A stretch of 64,000 bases of DNA from Symsagittifera roscoffensis (Eukaryota; Xenacoelomorpha; Acoela; Convolutidae): contig NC_087067.1 of assembly GCF_963678635.1 (NCBI RefSeq), positions 53,498,233-53,562,232 on the forward strand, given 5' to 3'. The position numbers and the translations under genes were made by a program. Below are positions 24,037 to 37,636 of this stretch, piece after piece. The notes beneath the pieces are model-generated. The model worked only from the letters and a program-made list of their open reading frames with translations. It made no database searches and was not told where the DNA came from. Position 1 is the first letter of the stretch. Each line of letters starts with the position of its first letter.

Positions 24037-25418
24037 CTACTTGCTGAGGTTGTCAGCATTCTGGTGTTTGTCACGCATTCTCTGCCCGATTATCATGTGG
24101 TAGCCATCTAACATTACTATCCATCTACCAATGTAAATCTGATCCATCGAGTAAGTCTTCAACCAAGATAACGCTCTGTTGCCCACGCGTAACTTAAAGG
24201 GAGCGCTCCCCAAGTATGCGCTGTACGTTTCCAAAAATGTGACTACTGCATTTGTTTTTGCATTCGGTGCACCATATTTCATCTCAGTGTCACTTAACAC
24301 CTTGCTCCCATATGCTATGGGATGGAGAACTGTTCCTCCATTCCATTCCTGCTCCTGATGCAGTATTCCTGCGATGGCTACTACTGATGCGTCTGTGTCA
24401 TGAACATACATGCCCTTCTCTGTAGGCATGCCTAGGACTGGCGCTTCGCACAGTTCCCAATTCATGTTCTCGAAGGCAGCTTGTGCTTCTTCATTCCATT
24501 CGAACTTCTTTCCTTTGTTGCGCATCAGCTTCGGCATGGGATACACCTTGTCTGCATATCCTTTTATGAACTCACGGTAATAATTGGCGAGTCCTAGGAA
24601 GCTCATGAATTGTGTATCCGTTCTGGGAGCCTTCCATGTCAACACAGCCTCTACGACTTCCGGGTCCCGCCTGACGCCATGTCTGTCCATCATTCTCCCT
24701 AGATACTTTATCGAATCTCTGAGTATCTCACACTTCGATGGTTTACATTTCAAGCCTGCTCTTTTCATGCAGCCAAAGACCTCCTCTAGCCGATCAATGT
24801 GGTCTTTCAGGGTGGGTGTTGCTATGACCACGTCATCCACGTAACACATCACAGGGTTCCCGTACTTCTTTGTCACTCTGGTCAAAGCCTTAGCCATCAG
24901 TCTTTGAAAAGTGGCAGTCGCGTTGCACAAGCGGAAGGGCATCCTTTTACACTGGTACAACCCCAATTAATTGCGAATCCGGTCTTCTCTCCGTCCTTCT
25001 TCCGCAGAGAAACCTGCCAGAAGGCCGAACCCACGTCCAGAGTGGTGAAGAACTTGGCGTCACTAAGTTTCGAGAGGCTTTCGTCTATTCGCAGTATCGG
25101 GTACGCGTCTTTTATTGTCACCGCGTTCAAGTAAGGAAAATCGCAACAGAACCTAAGTTGCCCCCTTTCTTTTTTGCCATGACTACTCCGCATGCCGACG
25201 GCGATTTCGAGTGTTCTATCATGTCGTGTTCGAGCAACATTTCTATCTCCGCTCGACACGCTTCCAATTTATGTGGTGTCATTCGTCTTCCGCCTTCCCT
25301 ATGGGGAACGGCGCCTTCCTCTAGTTCGATTTCGTGTTCGACGAAGTTACAAAAACCGATATCGGCCTTATGTTTCGAAAATACATCCGCGTTCCGATTT
25401 AAAACCGCCCGCAATGAT
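24037..25418 (-). pseudogene. Reverse transcriptase-RNase H, copy 2
   Basis: The C-terminal half (24,966-24,037, 309 residues) is the longest open stretch of this family. It holds the YVDD motif near 24,837, the connection domain and RNase H with DTDAS. It lacks the one-base deletion seen in copy 1. The upstream fingers are split into two more frames (25,414-25,127 and 25,259-24,897). The RNase H Glu and one Asp are replaced as in copy 1, so RNase H would be inactive even if the frame were open. Confidence 0.85.
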
Positions 25419-27320
25419 TCAAAATTTCCCTCGCCTATTTTCCTTTTTAAGTGTTCTATTTCCCTCGCCTATTTTCCTTTTTAAGTGTTCTATTTTTGGC
25501 AAAACCGGTTTGTCAGATTCTATTTCATATGACGAGGGGCGTTCCGGAAAGTTCGAGCAGCTCAACAAGCCGTCGTCCGTTTTGGATTTCATTGAAAAAA
25601 ATTTATGAATAGATTTATTTTTATTAATTCTTTTTAAAATTTTATCTTTATTGTTATGATAAGGGCAGTCTTTTACACTATGTCTCTTCAAGTTTTGTGT
25701 CTCTTCATAGTCGGTCCTCATCGGCAAAGCGTAACCAAGTTTCTTTCTACGCTGGATTGAAACCGTGGTGTCCAGTGTGTTCAATAACACACTGAAACAC
25801 AGTCCGTTTCGAGTTACTAAGAAGCTCCAGCATAAAATCACTGAACTTTGACTATTAGGGTTCAGTACCAAACAAACCTGTTTACTATCGAGTTTCAATT
25901 TCTCATTCTTAAAATTGCTACTACAGCTTGTCCCGGCTGTAGTTTTACCTTTCTATCTAAAAAGATAGGTACCTTGTTTTCATCTGTTATTATTCTATTA
26001 ATTGGTTTCTTAACATACTTTCGGTCCGGGTTTCTAATCCTTATTAGACTGTTTTTCAAGTCAATCATCACATCAAAATTCCTGAAAAAAACTCTGCCTA
26101 AGATGAACTGATCGGAGTCGTACAAATTCTCTACCACCAGGAAGCTCATCCAAAGTCCTGTCCTCCCATGTGGAGGACCGTTATTGGTGTTCTTCCGGCT
26201 ACGTAAATCGCTCCTCGATTGGCTGCCTCTAGTCTGAGATTCGTCGGAATTAGGTCTTCCCTCGTGAAGCCCATTCTTTTCCAAGTTTTTATCGGCATTA
26301 CGCTCACTACCGCTTCTGTGTCCAGGAGCCCTGTTACTCCAATTTTCTTCCCATTGGTGTCGAGCAGATGTGCAACCACATCTGCTTCGTATCCAATGTG
26401 AACCGCGTCTTGCTCCATCATGGTGTCATGACCTATCCTACGGACTTTAAGTCCTTCTTCACCCAAATATATTTGCCCTATTTGGTCACTGTCTGTCGTC
26501 ACGTAGGTCGTAGTGTAGATACTGATCCCATCCGCGTTCAGTATCACTTGATATCGTCCATAGACTTCCACGTAGCGCCCGTGAAGTTTCTTTATTCGAG
26601 GGGCCACCCATTGTTAGTAGCGCTCGCACAGCTCTTGACTCAGTGCGTGGCTCCACCTGCCTCAGATAATATGCATATGTATACAAATGCATCAAAGTGA
26701 ATTCTGATGGTTCGCTCAGATTTCTGATTACCTGGTGTCCCGCTAACGGGATTTTCGATTGTAATTTACTCCCCTGCGGCACCATACCGAACGTCTGCCC
26801 GGAGATCACCTTGCTCAAACTGCTTCGTGCTTTCGTTTCTTCAACGTCTGATGCCTCGAATGCGTTCAGCCTTCCCTGAATTTTTTCATTTTCCAATTCG
26901 AGCTTCACTTTTTGTTCGATCTCCTTCGTAACCAATTCCTGCTGGACTCTTTTTAGAGCATCCCTTGCGGCTGTCCTATAGTCGATCTTAAGGTCATCCG
27001 CTGCAGCCACCGGTTCCGGTTCACGTATCTCTTCCGTTACCGCCTGCATCTTCTTCAATGCCAGCTCTTGCGGTTTTTCTTTTCTGCGTGCCTCCGCTTC
27101 ACTCAACAGCGAGCCTTACTGGCTTTCACACCCGATAAAGCTTCCTCATGCCTTGGATGCTTGATGTCTGCCACAGCATCCCAGATTTGTGGACAATCTG
27201 ATTTAAAATGATCTTCTAAGTTACAAAAGAAACACCTTGGACCGAATTTTGCAATTCCTCCTCTCATGAAATCTTCATGATCGACCTCTGACGCATCTTC
27301 ATCCTCGAGGCTAAAACCTA
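25419..27320 (-). pseudogene. Gag C-terminus-protease region, copy 2 (5' truncated)
   Basis: It keeps more of Gag than copy 1. A zinc knuckle, CFFCN...HFKSDC, lies near 27,215-27,260, one frame away from the ORF 27,106-26,486, which carries a coiled-coil-like KEIEQKVKLELE segment. The protease is in 26,607-26,146 (DTEA in place of DTGA) and 26,284-25,895 (FILGRVFF). The part before the reverse transcriptase, 25,898-25,419, matches the large element well (SCSNFPERP). Gag N-terminal to the second zinc knuckle is absent. The junction with the LTR remnant is at 27,320/27,321. Confidence 0.75.
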
Positions 27321-27683
27321 GTGTGTTTTATATTGTTATGTTGAGTTAGGGAGAGTTTTTATGTTGATCCATCTGAAATGGATCAAAGGTCCACTGTCTG
27401 AAAAAAGTAACTATACCTAAGGTTCCGACCCTGTTTTTAACGGCGTTTGCGTGTTTTAGGTATTTTGAGACCTGAGTATGGGGGCGTTCTTATTTTCTAG
27501 AGTGGGGGTATTTTGGTAGTGGCCTTTAAGCTGTAACGCGGGTTTTAGTCTCATGTCGCAAGTGAGCCCAATTGGCTCCGACCGCTTGAGGTAGAAAAAC
27601 ACAAGAGATAGTGTCCCTGACTCTTGAGCCAATGGTTATAGGGCCTATTTTTCTTTAACCTAAGTAGGCGACTGTTAAAATGA
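27321..27683 (+). repeat. LTR 3' remnant (array type)
   Basis: Same truncated LTR end and same junction as at 16,260, so the gag-pol/LTR junction was duplicated as a block. Confidence 0.7.
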
Positions 27684-30600
27684 GAGCGGATAAAACCCTT
27701 GAAGAATGGCAAATTTTAGTATTTCTGATATCATAGGAATTGCAAACAGTTTCTTATGGACGCCGGAGCTCTCTATTTCCATTTCGAAGTTGCTTTTATG
27801 CTGAAGTTATGAACGGAAAAAAGTTCAAGATAAAATCTTGAAAGGGAGACGCCAAGATTGGGTTGACATCTAGAAATGACTCGCATGAAGTCTGTATTCG
27901 AAAAAAAGATAGCTGAGGCTATAAATGGACAAGTTTGTCCTTCAAAATTAAGCTGGTTATCTGGATGGACTAGCGTGGTGTGCCCGCATCGTCAAAATGG
28001 TGTCAATTAAAACAAATCGTATCATTGAATTCCTCGAGCTAGAAAAAGCCTTTTTTTTGCAAAGTCTTGAAGTTTGGTCAGCCAGTTATGCCATGTACAT
28101 CTTGTATTGTCAGTGAATGTACATCCTGCTACGGTTTTTTTTGAATTAAATGTTTGACCGTGCTTGGGTTTTTGATTGTTTTGAGAAGCGATGTGACTGC
28201 TCGGAACCGCGTAAGGACACCCTAATTTTTGAATTCCGATCATTAGATGACGTACGTATTATTTTCTTTAGGACAACACAACTGAAAATGCGAAGTTCAC
28301 TTTTATGCAAAAAAACTCTCTCACTGCAGGTGAGCTCGGCGTAAATATTGCCTCGAAAGTATATGAGCAGAGCGTTTAAAAATAGTATATCTGCCCAAAA
28401 ATTCAATTTTGCATCTTTACCAGATGCCGAAAAAGTGCCATTTAATTTACTGTTGCCAAAACCCGTTTATTCGTTACCCCTTGAAAGCTGCTACTTGGCA
28501 TAGTTCTGTACAGCACTAAATGTTCGATGCTGCTACAAACAGACAAAAATTGAAGGCAGTAATTTCCTCAAGTGGGCGTCTATTGCACCCACCGAGTCCT
28601 GTGTTACCTATCTGCCTTCAGATTGCCCGAGCTAGACATACTAAGATCCTCAGGGCAATCACTTTCCCAAAAACGATTTGGATTTCGATCCACACAAATC
28701 AGTTACAAGCTCTTTATCAATTTAGACTTAGTGTCGCAAATATCCGAGTTTAGACCTGTTTTGTTTTGGTCTGGTCTTTTAAAAAAGGCAAGTTACCAGT
28801 GCAGTCACTGGTTCCTAGCCTGTCTTCTAATAACCCAATACCTTTTAATTTTATCTTTTCTTCTGTCTACTTAAGTCTTAACAAAAATAGTACCCCTCCG
28901 GATTGGCAAAAACAAGACCCCTCTGGATTGGCAAAAATAGTACCCCTCCGGATTGGCAAAAACAGTACCCCTCCGGATTGTCAAAAACAGTACCCGTCCG
29001 GATTTGCAAAATTGGGACCCTTTCGGATTTGCAAAATTGGGACCCTTTCGGATTGGCAAAATTGGGACCCCTCCGGATCGGCAAAATTTGGGACCTTCCG
29101 GATTGGGACCCCTCCGGGTTTGTAAAAATAGCTTTTCAGAGTTTTACAAAATTTTCACCCGATACCCTTCCGGATACGGTCTCCGATGCTATTATGCTGT
29201 TTGAACTAACTAAGAAGGGTGTATTTTCTTTCCCCAGGCCCTTCCGAATTGAAGCTAAGCCTCTTATTTGATAATTCACATTAACTGTGAAGGGTCTTAT
29301 CACTAGCCTAGTTTCGATTCGACTAGGGTTTTCTGCTTCCCTCAGCCTTCCCTTTTTGTCTAGAACAGCGTAAAATTGCCTTATTCAACCGTTGCTACCC
29401 TTTTGTAGAGGTGTAAGGGCTTTCCAAAATTTTTTTTATAAAACATGAAGGGTCTACCTTCCCGAATTACTGAATTTGCTAAAAACAATCTTAAAAAATT
29501 TTCGCGCTCATTTTTGTAAATAAATGATAATTTTATGAGTAAGTTCGCCTAATTTCTAATCTAATGGTACCATGATAGACTGGATTTGTCCAGTAGTTCC
29601 AAAGTTATCAACCAAAACGTCTTTCTGCTAAAATCAAAAAAAAAAAATCTCTTATAGGTTCCGCCTAACTTTTTTTCGTAATTCTGCTCTTTTCGACCTA
29701 AAAATGATTGATCCGAGCTCAGAAGGCCTATGTTCTTCTATTTCAAGGCAAAAACCCGATCTTAAACATTCCAGCTGAAAAAGTTTGCCAAAAAAATGCT
29801 ATTTGTACCCCTCCGGATTGATGAATCCACTAAATCAAACACGTTAAATTCGATTTCTCTGTAACCCGGAAGGTTACCGTCAAACGGATTTTAAAACCTG
29901 TCGATTGACTAGTGAACGTTGTCCGAACAACAATTTTTACTGTCCTAACTCAAAATTTTCAAAATAATTTTTTTGTAGCGTTTCGTTTCTTCAAAAATTT
30001 AGAAGATTCGGTTTTTGGTACCCAATTAGTTCCAACCACTTCCGAACTATACTTAACCGGTTCTTTTTATTATAGTAGTACAACTACGATGTAACTCATT
30101 ATTTTAGCGCTTTTTTTGCTTCAAAAAATATCGATATCTCAAAAATCGCGATTTGTGGGGTGAACAAAATATCGTTTTTTTGACCCTAAAAACCGGTCTG
30201 CTTAGTATGCTTTTTTACTGGAAAACGGTATAGGAGTACTAAAATAGGCTGTATAAATAATAATAATAGTAATACTATACCACTCCAGGTTTGTTAAATC
30301 TCCGAATTAAGGTGCTTAAATCGGAAATTCGCAGTTCGGTGAAGGGTCACTACAGTGCAGTAACTGTCGAGCCCCCCACAGAGTATCTTACTTTTTGTAC
30401 CAAAAAGGATACAAATTTTAACGATACCCAACAGTAGATTGTTGTTGTCCTTGAGCCCCTTCTTGTCGCTCCTTGAACTGCCTGCCGGATATCAGTCTTT
30501 TCCACTAATCCCGAGACCCTTCCGGATTGAGCGCAAATTAGCATTAACGTGCTTAAATACTCAAATAACTACAAGCACCACAAACGGGCCACAAAAATGA

Positions 30601-32036
30601 TCGTAACGTTCCTGAATGATATAAATGCCGGTTATAACACTATATCTAACACCAACAAACGGGAGGGTCGGATCACATCTCGTCTGGGGGGATGATCTCT
30701 ACTGATTTTACACTTTTTTTTTTTTTTTACTGTTTTTGGTTTTTTCGGTTATTTTTTATGTTTTTTGTTTTTCTAAGGTACTATACTACTTTTTGTTCGG
30801 TTTCTTGTATATCTTCAAGTGTTTTTGGTCACAAACCTATCAGGGAATGAGGAGACGGCCAATCCCCCCACATTTCCTGGAACGTGAATTTTCGGTCTTA
30901 ACTAGGTTAAATAACTATTCACGGGAATCCGGAAGGCTTCCGCGTTCCGAACTACCCTTCCGCCCCGACGGTATGGGCCTTATAAAGGGCGTTACTGTAG
31001 GCTTCCGCTCGGCGCGGAGTGCTCGTTAACGGTTCTGCCGGTCATGATGCTAAAAAGAATAACACGCAGGAGCGCAATAAAAACATCTATGTAACATTCG
31101 CCCGGAAGTTCATATCGACGTGAAATAAAGCTAGGTTCTAAAAAGACTGGCGTCTAAACTCAGCTTCATATGCTTTTAACCGTCTCTACCAAAGCCAGTT
31201 CTATGTGTGATCCTTTAACATCGGGTCGACAAAATCTTTACTGTTTTTTTTTGGGTTACCGGCCAGAACACGCAGAATAACTTAGTTAGATGCAAAATAG
31301 TGAGCTCATGGCTGGGTCTCAGTATCCCCAGACCACGAGGCACGAGTCACTCCTAAAACAGAGCTACTATTTACTTATTGTATTACTATTGTTTTTGTTC
31401 AGTAGATAAAAATCATCATATCCATCGGAGATGGATCAACCCTTTCCCTCAACTCCTAGCTTCTCGTTATCTGAAAATGAAACCGGATGTTAATTATATT
31501 CAATTCAAGACATAACCAGGAAGCTAAAAATTTATATAAAACAGTTTGAGTCTTGGGCCCGATACCCCTCCGGATTCTGGAATCCGGGGAAAAAACGTCC
31601 TTATTTCTTTTGGGAAGGCTGGACACGTCGTCCCAACACCCTTCCTCGTTCATGTGAATTACTCTGTAACGATTGTAGCGGCATAATCGTTACAACTCGG
31701 AGCAATTTCTGACAATTTCCAATTCTATCTGTCATTATTTCTTCGTAGTTGTTTTCACTGTAACAATTGTTGTTCTGTTTTTCTTTTGATCTTTCTCCAA
31801 AATGGCCGTTTCAGCATTTCTCAGAATATGATGTCACAATTCGAAATTTTAAAAATTCAAAATACCAAAGTATTCTGACCTTCACGGTTTGTCTAATCGT
31901 TCAAATAACGTCCTTAATCTGTTAAAACCGTCAATATTCCAGGTCAGATAATATTTTCTGTTCGATAAAATTTCGAATACGAAATTGCATTTTCGTACAT
32001 TCTGGTCGACTGTCACACAGGGAAAAGGAAAGGGAC
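27684..32036 (+). repeat. Non-coding internal region of array element, unit 2
   Basis: Full-length internal region (P-right, Q with minisatellite at 28,882-29,131, and the start of R) ending in the purine tract GGGAAAAGGAAAGGGAC just before the LTR. It has no gag or pol homology and no gene I can support. Confidence 0.75.
28882..29131 (+). repeat. 25-bp minisatellite
   Basis: Same unit order as at 17,821, with one or two point differences. Confidence 0.9.
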
Positions 32037-33285
32037 TTGAGTGTGAACTCGGATGAAATTTGAGGTCACGGAAGAGAAATTTAAATGAAACAGAATATTG
32101 TTATTAATATGCTATACCTTTTATATAAAACAAAACGCTGCATGACATTTTTCTGATTTAATAAGACAAAAGAAATTTTAATCATTAGCTTGCAAAGCTG
32201 AAATTCAGGGTGCAGGTGAATGCAGATTTTGATCGCTGTTTTGTGATAATGTGACAATTTTGCATGGCTGTGAGTTTTGGTGTAGATAAAATTAAATCTG
32301 CTGCAAACTTCTGTAAATGACCACTGGCACTATCTCTTGAGACGCACTCAATTTTCTGGGGACTCACTGACAGACGACGACCCGCAAACAGGACATCGAT
32401 CTTGAGTCCGGGGAGTATGTGCCAGACGGTCATTTTTGGAAGTTTGACCTTGACCGATGCAAAAGACTTGATTTTGGGGTGAAATGGTATTTTTCAAAAA
32501 TTCAAATTGACCATGTCATGCTCAAAATTCTCGCGACAACAGAAAATATCAGAAAAAAGATCAGAAGATTCGAACAAGCGCGGGAAAGAAGTCAAAAATA
32601 GCAGCGAGAAATTGCTATTAGCAATTTCCGATTTTTAATTCGAACGATAGTAGAGCTGTCTTATTCGAAACAGAAGGCAGAGCGATCTCGAGTAAAGAAG
32701 AGACAAGTAAGAAGTGGACCAGATGAAACTTCGGTGGAAAGGTGGAACACCGAAGTCTCCCAATGGTCCAGAACCAAAACTCGTCTCTTTAGTTTAAACT
32801 GACGTATTCAAAACTTTTTGAGTTTAACTTGATTACCCCATTTATGCTAGAGTTACTTATTAACTTAGTTACTCAATTCTAGAGATCGTGCTGGAATGTG
32901 AGTGCCCAATTTAATTTTCTTGAGTGTGTTTTATATTGTTATGTTGAGTTAGGGAGAGTTTTTAGGTTGATCCATCTGAAATGGATCAAAGGTCCACTGT
33001 CTGAAAAAAGTAACTATACCTAAGGTTCCGACCCTGTTTTTAACGGCGTTTGCGTGTTTTAGGTATTTTGAGACCTGAGTATGGGGGCGTTCTTATTTTC
33101 TAGAGTGGGGGTATTTTGGTAGTGGCCTTTAAGCTGTAACGCGGGTTTTAGTCTCATGTCGCAAGTGAGCCCAATTGGCTCCGACCGCTTGAGGTAGAAA
33201 AACACAAGAGATAGTGTCCCTGACTCTTGAGCCAATGGTTATAGGGCCTATTTTTCTTTAACCTAAGTAGGCGACTGTTAAAATG
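32037..33285 (+). repeat. Candidate 5' LTR of a full-length non-autonomous element
   Basis: The start TTGAGTGTG directly follows a polypurine tract (about 32,021-32,036). The end, near 33,285, is set by alignment to the 3' LTR of the large element. A TATA-like TTATATAAAA lies about 85 bp in. The partner LTR at 37,637-38,885 has the same length and only about ten differences by eye. It contains hairpins including TTGATCCAT/ATGGATCAA and GAAATTGC/GCAATTTC. I found no convincing tRNA primer-binding site after its end, which is the main weakness of the LTR reading. Confidence 0.6.
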
Positions 33286-36200
33286 AGAGCGGATAAAACC
33301 CTTGAAGAATGGCAAATTTTAGTATTTCTGATATCATAGGAATTGCAAACAGTTTCTTATGGACGCCGGAGCTCTCTATTTCCATTTCGAAGTTGCTTTT
33401 ATGCTGAAGTTATGAACGGAAAAAAGTTCAAGATAAAATCTTGAAAGGGAGACGCCAAGATTGGGTTGACATCTAGAAATGACTCGCATGAAGTCTGTAT
33501 TCGAAAAAAAGATAGCTGAGGCTATAAATGGACAAGTATGTCCTTCAAAATTAAGCTGGTTATCTGGATGGACTAGCGTGGTGTGCCCGCATCGTCAAAA
33601 TGGTGTCAATTAAAACAAATCGTATCATTGAATTCCTCGAGCTAGAAAAAGCCTTTTTTTTGCAAAGTCTTGAAGTTTGGTCAGCCAGTTATGCCATGTA
33701 CATCTTGTATTGTCAGTGAATGTACATCCTGCTACGGTTTTTTTTGAATTAAAGGTTTGACCGTGCTTGGGTTTTTGATTGTTTTGAGAAGCGATGTGAC
33801 TGCTCGGAACCGCGTAAGGACACCCTAATTTTTGAATTCCGATCATTAGATGACGTACGTATTATTTTCTTTAGGACAACACAACTGAAAATGCGAAGTT
33901 CACTTTTATGCAAAAAAACTCTCTCACTGCAGGTGAGCTCGGCGTAAATATTGCCTCGAAAGTATATGAGCAGAGCGTTTAAAAATAGTATATCTGCCCA
34001 AAAATTCAATTTTGCATCTTTACCAGATGCCGAAAAAGTGCCATTTAATTTACTGTTGCCAAAACCCGTTTATTCGTTACCCCTTGAAAGCTGCTACTTG
34101 GCATAGTTCTGTACAGCACTAAATGTTCGATGCTGCACCAAACAGACAAAAATTGAAGGCAGTAATTTCCTCAAGTGGGCGTCTATTGCACCCACCGAGT
34201 CCTGTGTTACCTATCTGCCTTCAGATTGCCCGAGCTAGACATACTAAGATCCTCAGGGCAATCACTTTCCCAAAAACGATTTGGATTTCGATCCACACAA
34301 ATCAGTTACAAGCTCTTTATCAATTTAGACTTAGTGTCGCAAATATCCGAGTTTAGACCTGTTTTGTTTTGGTCTGGTCTTTTAAAAAAGGCAAGTTACC
34401 AGTGCAGTCACTGGTTCCTAGCCTGTCTTCTAATAACCCAATACCTTTTAATTTTATCTTTTCTTCTGTCTACTTAAGTCTTAACAAAAATAGTACCCCT
34501 CCGGATTGGCAAAAACAAGACCCCTCTGGATTGGCAAAAATAGTACCCCTCCGGATTGGCAAAAACAGTACCCCTCCGGATTGTCAAAAACAGTACCCGT
34601 CCGGATTTGCAAAATTGGGACCCTTTCGGATTTGCAAAATTGGGACTCTTTCGGATTGGCAAAATTGGGACCCCTCCGGATCGGCAAAATTTGGGACCTT
34701 CCGGATTGGGACCCCTCCGGGTTTGTAAAAATAGCTTTTCAGAGTTTTACAAAATTTTCACCCGATACCCTTCCGGATACGGTCTCCGATGCTATTATGC
34801 TGTTTGAACTAACTAAGAAGGGTGTATTTTCTTTCCCCAGGCCCTTCCGAATTGAAGCTAAGCCTCTTATTTGACAATTCACATTAACTGTGAAGGGTCT
34901 TATCACTAGCCTAGTTTCGATTCGACTAGGGTTTTCTGCTTCCCTCAGCCTTCCCTTTTTGTCTAGAACAGCGTAAAATTGCCTTATTCAACCGTTGCTA
35001 CCCTTTTGTAGAGGTGTAAGGGCTTTCCAAAATTTTTTTTATAAAACATGAAGGGTCTACCTTCCCGAATTACTGAATTTGCTAAAAACAATCTTAAAAA
35101 ATTTTCGCGCTCATTTTTGTAAATAAATGATAATTTTATGAGTAAGTTCGCCTAATTTCTAATCTAATGGTACCATGATAGACTGGATTTGTCCAGTAGT
35201 TCCAAAGTTATCAACCAAAACGTCTTTCTGCTAAAATCAAAAAAAAAAAATCTCTTATAGGTTCCGCCTAACTTTTTTTCGTAATTCTGCTCTTTTCGAC
35301 CTAAAAATGATTGATCCGAGCTCAGAAGGCCTATGTTCTTCTATTTCAAGGCAAAAACCCGATCTTAAACATTCCAGCTGAAAAAGTTTGCCAAAAAAAT
35401 GCTATTTGTACCCCTCCGGATTGATGAATCCACTAAATCAAACACGTTAAATTCGATTTCTCTGTAACCCGGAAGGTTACCGTCAAACGGATTTTAAAAC
35501 CTGTCGATTGACTAGTGAACGTTGTCCGAACAACAATTTTTACTGTCCTAACTCAAAATTTTCAAAATAATTTTTTTGTAGCGTTTCGTTTCTTCAAAAA
35601 TTTAGAAGATTCGGTTTTTGGTACCCAATTAGTTCCAACCACTTCCGAACTATACTTAACCGGTTCTTTTTATTATAGTAGTACAACTACGATGTAACTC
35701 ATTATTTTAGCGCTTTTTTTGCTTCAAAAAATATCGATATCTCAAAAATCGCGATTTGTGGGGGGAACAAAATATCGCTATTTTGACCCTAAAAACCGGT
35801 CTGCTTAGTATGCTTTTTTACTGGAAAACGGTATAGGAGTACTAAAATAGGCTGTATAAATAATAATAATAGTAATACTATACCACTCCGGGTTTGTTAA
35901 ATCTCCGAATTAAGGTGCTTAAATCGGAAATTCGCAGTTCGGTGAAGGGTCACTACAGTGCAGTAACTGTCGAGCCCCCCACAGAGTATCTTACTTTTTG
36001 TACCAAAAGGGATACAAATTTTAACGATACCCAACAGTAGATTGTTGTTGTCCTTGAGCCCCTTCTTGTCGCTCCTTGAACTGCCTGCCGGATATCAGTC
36101 TTTTCCACTAATCCCGAGACCCTTCCGGATTGAGCGCAAATTAGCATTAACGTGCTTAAATACTCAAATAACTACAAGCACCACAAACGGGCCACAAAAA

Positions 36201-37636
36201 TGATCGTAACGTTCCTGAATGATATAAATGCCGGTTATAACACTATATCTAACACCAACAAACGGGAGGGTCAGATCACATCTCGTCTGGGGGGATGATC
36301 TCTACTGATTTTACACTTTTTTTTTTTTACTGTTTTTGGTGTTTTCGGTTATTTTTTATGTTTTTTGTTTTTCTAAGGTACTATACTACTTTTTGTTCGG
36401 TTTCTTGTATATCTTCAAGTGTTTTTGGTCACAAACCTATCAGGGAATGAGGAGACGGCCAATCCCCCCACATTTCCTGGAACGTGAATTTTCGGTCTTA
36501 ACTAGGTTAAATAACTATTCACGGGAATCCGGAAGGCTTCCGCGTTCCGAACTACCCTTCCGCCCCGACGGTATGGGCCTTATAAAGGGCGTTACTGTAG
36601 GCTTCCGCTCGGCGCGGAGTGCTCGTTAACGGTTCTGCCGGTCATGATGCTAAAAAGAATAACACGCAGGAGCGCAATAAAAACATCTATGTAACATTCG
36701 CCCGGAAGTTCATATCGACGTGAAATAAAGCTAGGTTCTAAAAAGACTGGCGTCTAAACTCAGCTTCATATGCTTTTAACCGTCTCTACCAAAGCCAGTT
36801 CTATGTGTGATCCTTTAACATCGGGTCGACAAAATCTTTACTGTTTTTTTTTGGGTTACCGGCCAGAACACGCAGATTAACTTAGTTAGATGCAAAATAG
36901 TGAGCTCATGGCTGGGTCTCAGTATCCCCAGACCACGAGGCACGAGTCACTCCTAAAACAGAGCTACTATTTACTTATTGTATTACTATTGTTTTTGTTC
37001 AGTAGATAAAAATCATCATATCCATCGGAGATGGATCAACCCTTTCCCTCAACTCCTAGCTTCTCGTTATCTGAAAATGAAACCGGATGTTAATTATATT
37101 CAATTCAAGACATAACCAGGAAGCTAAAAATTTATATAAAACAGTTTGAGTCTTGGGCCCGATACCCCTCCGGATTCTGGAATCCGGGGAAAAAACGTCC
37201 TTATTTCTTTTGGGAAGGCTGGACACGTCGTCCCAACACCCTTCCTCGTTCATGTGAATTACTCTGTAACGATTGTAGCGGCATAATCGTTACAACTCGG
37301 AGCAATTTCTGACAATTTCCAATTCTATCTGTCATTATTTCTTCGTAGTTGTTTTCACTGTAACAATTGTTGTTCTGTTTTTCTTTTGATCTTTCTCCAA
37401 AATGGCCGTTTCAGCATTTCTCAGAATATGATGTCACAATTCGAAATTTTAAAAATTCAAAATACCAAAGTATTCTGACCTTCACGGTTTGTCTAATCGT
37501 TCAAATAACGTCCTTAATCTGTTAAAACCGTCAATATTCCAGGTCAGATAATATTTTCTGGTCGATAAAATTTCGAATACGAAATTGCATTTTCGTACAT
37601 TCTGGTCGACTGTCACACAGGGAAAAGGAAAGGGAC
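33286..37636 (+). repeat. Non-coding internal region of array element, unit 3
   Basis: P-right, Q and the start of R, collinear with units 2 and 4 and more than 98% identical by eye. It contains the minisatellite at 34,485-34,734 and ends in the purine tract before 37,637. No supported gene. Confidence 0.8.
34485..34734 (+). repeat. 25-bp minisatellite
   Basis: Same repeat and unit order as at 28,882. Confidence 0.9.

Noticed and set aside
33286..33320. tRNA primer-binding site after the candidate array LTR
   Set aside because: No TGG-initiated match immediately follows the LTR end; a TGG about 20 bases further is not in the expected place, so I did not annotate one.
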